Assembly: GCA_016699615.1 (NCBI GenBank)
Contig: CP064984.1
Coordinates: 2,452,001 to 2,516,000, forward strand
DNA from: Sphingobacteriales bacterium
Lineage (GTDB): Bacteria; Bacteroidota; Bacteroidia; Chitinophagales; JADIYW01
Direction: 5' to 3'
Length of the DNA: 64,000 nucleotides
Part shown: positions 63,830-64,000 of the stretch, piece after piece
How the letters are laid out: each line of letters starts with the position of its first letter
Position numbering within the stretch: position 1 is the stretch's first letter
Notes under the pieces: model-generated
Database searches by the model: none
What the model saw: only the letters and a program-made list of their open reading frames with translations
Told to the model about the DNA's origin: nothing
Translations under genes and position numbers: made by a program

Positions 63830-64000
63830 ATGAGACTAGTGTCAGCATGTAGAGTGTCATTTTTTGCAATACTTATATTGAATATAACTTTTTCTTGGAG
63901 TAATGATAATAAAATTGCGAATCTAAGTTATATTGAAAATAAAGGACAGTGGAATGAAAAAGTAAAATTTAAAGTAGACATGTCTGGTGCAACTGCATTC
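63830..64000 (+). CDS. N-terminus of a secreted protein (3' end outside window)
   Basis: Partial gene running off the window. ATG 63830 is followed by a signal peptide (RLVSACRVSFFAILILNITF) and by NLSYIENKGQWNEKVKFKVD, the IENKGQW motif that opens many large Bacteroidota extracellular proteins (DUF7948-like, often ending in a T9SS sorting domain). Only 57 codons are visible, so size, domains and final function are unknown. Confidence 0.7.
   Translation, partial: MRLVSACRVSFFAILILNITFSWSNDNKIANLSYIENKGQWNEKVKFKVDMSGATAF

Noticed and set aside
1..64000. CRISPR array, prophage, insertion sequence, tRNA or rRNA
   Set aside because: No regularly spaced repeats, transposase, integrase, phage structural genes or cloverleaf-like sequences were recognised on reading both strands.

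Overview
The window reads as chromosomal DNA of a low-GC member of the Bacteroidota, probably close to the Chitinophagales/Saprospiria. Evidence seen in the sequence: secreted proteins with type IX secretion sorting domains (a type B/CHU_C domain ending at 3487, a type A domain at the 3' end of the 57.2-58.8 kb metalloprotease), phylum-typical families (DUF4290, DUF5683, DUF2279, CCDC81-like HU plus SPOR, type III glutamine synthetase), TAnnTTTG promoter boxes, almost no Shine-Dalgarno sequences, and the gene order parA-parB-DUF5683-dapB.

Layout. 0-5.9 kb: 3' end of a fatty acid desaturase, a large secreted CHU_C protein (frameshifted), riboflavin synthase, a small membrane protein (frameshifted) and a GH1 glycosidase. 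5.9-8.9 kb: an AbiEii-like nucleotidyltransferase pair, dapA and a nucleoid-associated protein. 8.9-16.1 kb: ComEC, cysteine desulfurase, MeaB GTPase, M20 amidohydrolase, dihydrolipoyl dehydrogenase, small lipoprotein. 16.2-24.2 kb: sodium:solute symporter, LolD-type ATPase, HU/SPOR membrane protein, outer-membrane barrel, large TPR protein. 24.3-33.7 kb: acyl-CoA dehydrogenase, murA, DUF4290 protein, UvrD/PcrA helicase, polytopic membrane protein, glnN.

33.8-37.4 kb is the first accessory stretch: a ParB/Srx-like gene with an in-frame stop joined to a JAB-like toxin C-terminus, a directly abutting secreted protein that looks like its immunity partner, a 419-bp repeat-bearing noncoding stretch, a fatty acid hydroxylase and a FemAB/GNAT-like gene with an in-frame TGA. 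37.4-40.9 kb is housekeeping (rhomboid protease, ahcY, ferritin, DUF808). 40.9-45.9 kb is the second accessory stretch: three Asn/Ile/Lys-rich minus-strand genes (metallophosphoesterase, 138-aa protein, 956-aa protein) that I cannot assign to a known system and consider the best candidate for something undescribed. 46-64 kb returns to core genes: fadJ plus thiolase, DUF445, a BaiN-like flavoprotein, LysE exporter, dapB-DUF5683-parB-parA-UPF0173, a short interval with DnaA-box and parS-half-site-like words, an M43-like metalloprotease, YraN, PGI/PMI isomerase, lipB, a 55-aa Cys/Lys-rich small protein, DUF2279, phosphohexomutase, and the start of another secreted protein.

A striking cross-cutting feature is a set of five genes (CHU_C protein, 4.1-4.7 kb membrane protein, metallophosphoesterase, fadJ, dapB), each broken by what looks like exactly one missing base in a short A/T run. 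Restoring one base gives a full-length family-like protein in every case; because dapB and fadJ are core genes, sequencing or assembly undercalls are the most economical reading, although real decay or slippage cannot be excluded. Two other genes carry in-frame stops explained by a single G-to-T change. No tRNA, rRNA, CRISPR array, transposase or integrase gene was recognised.
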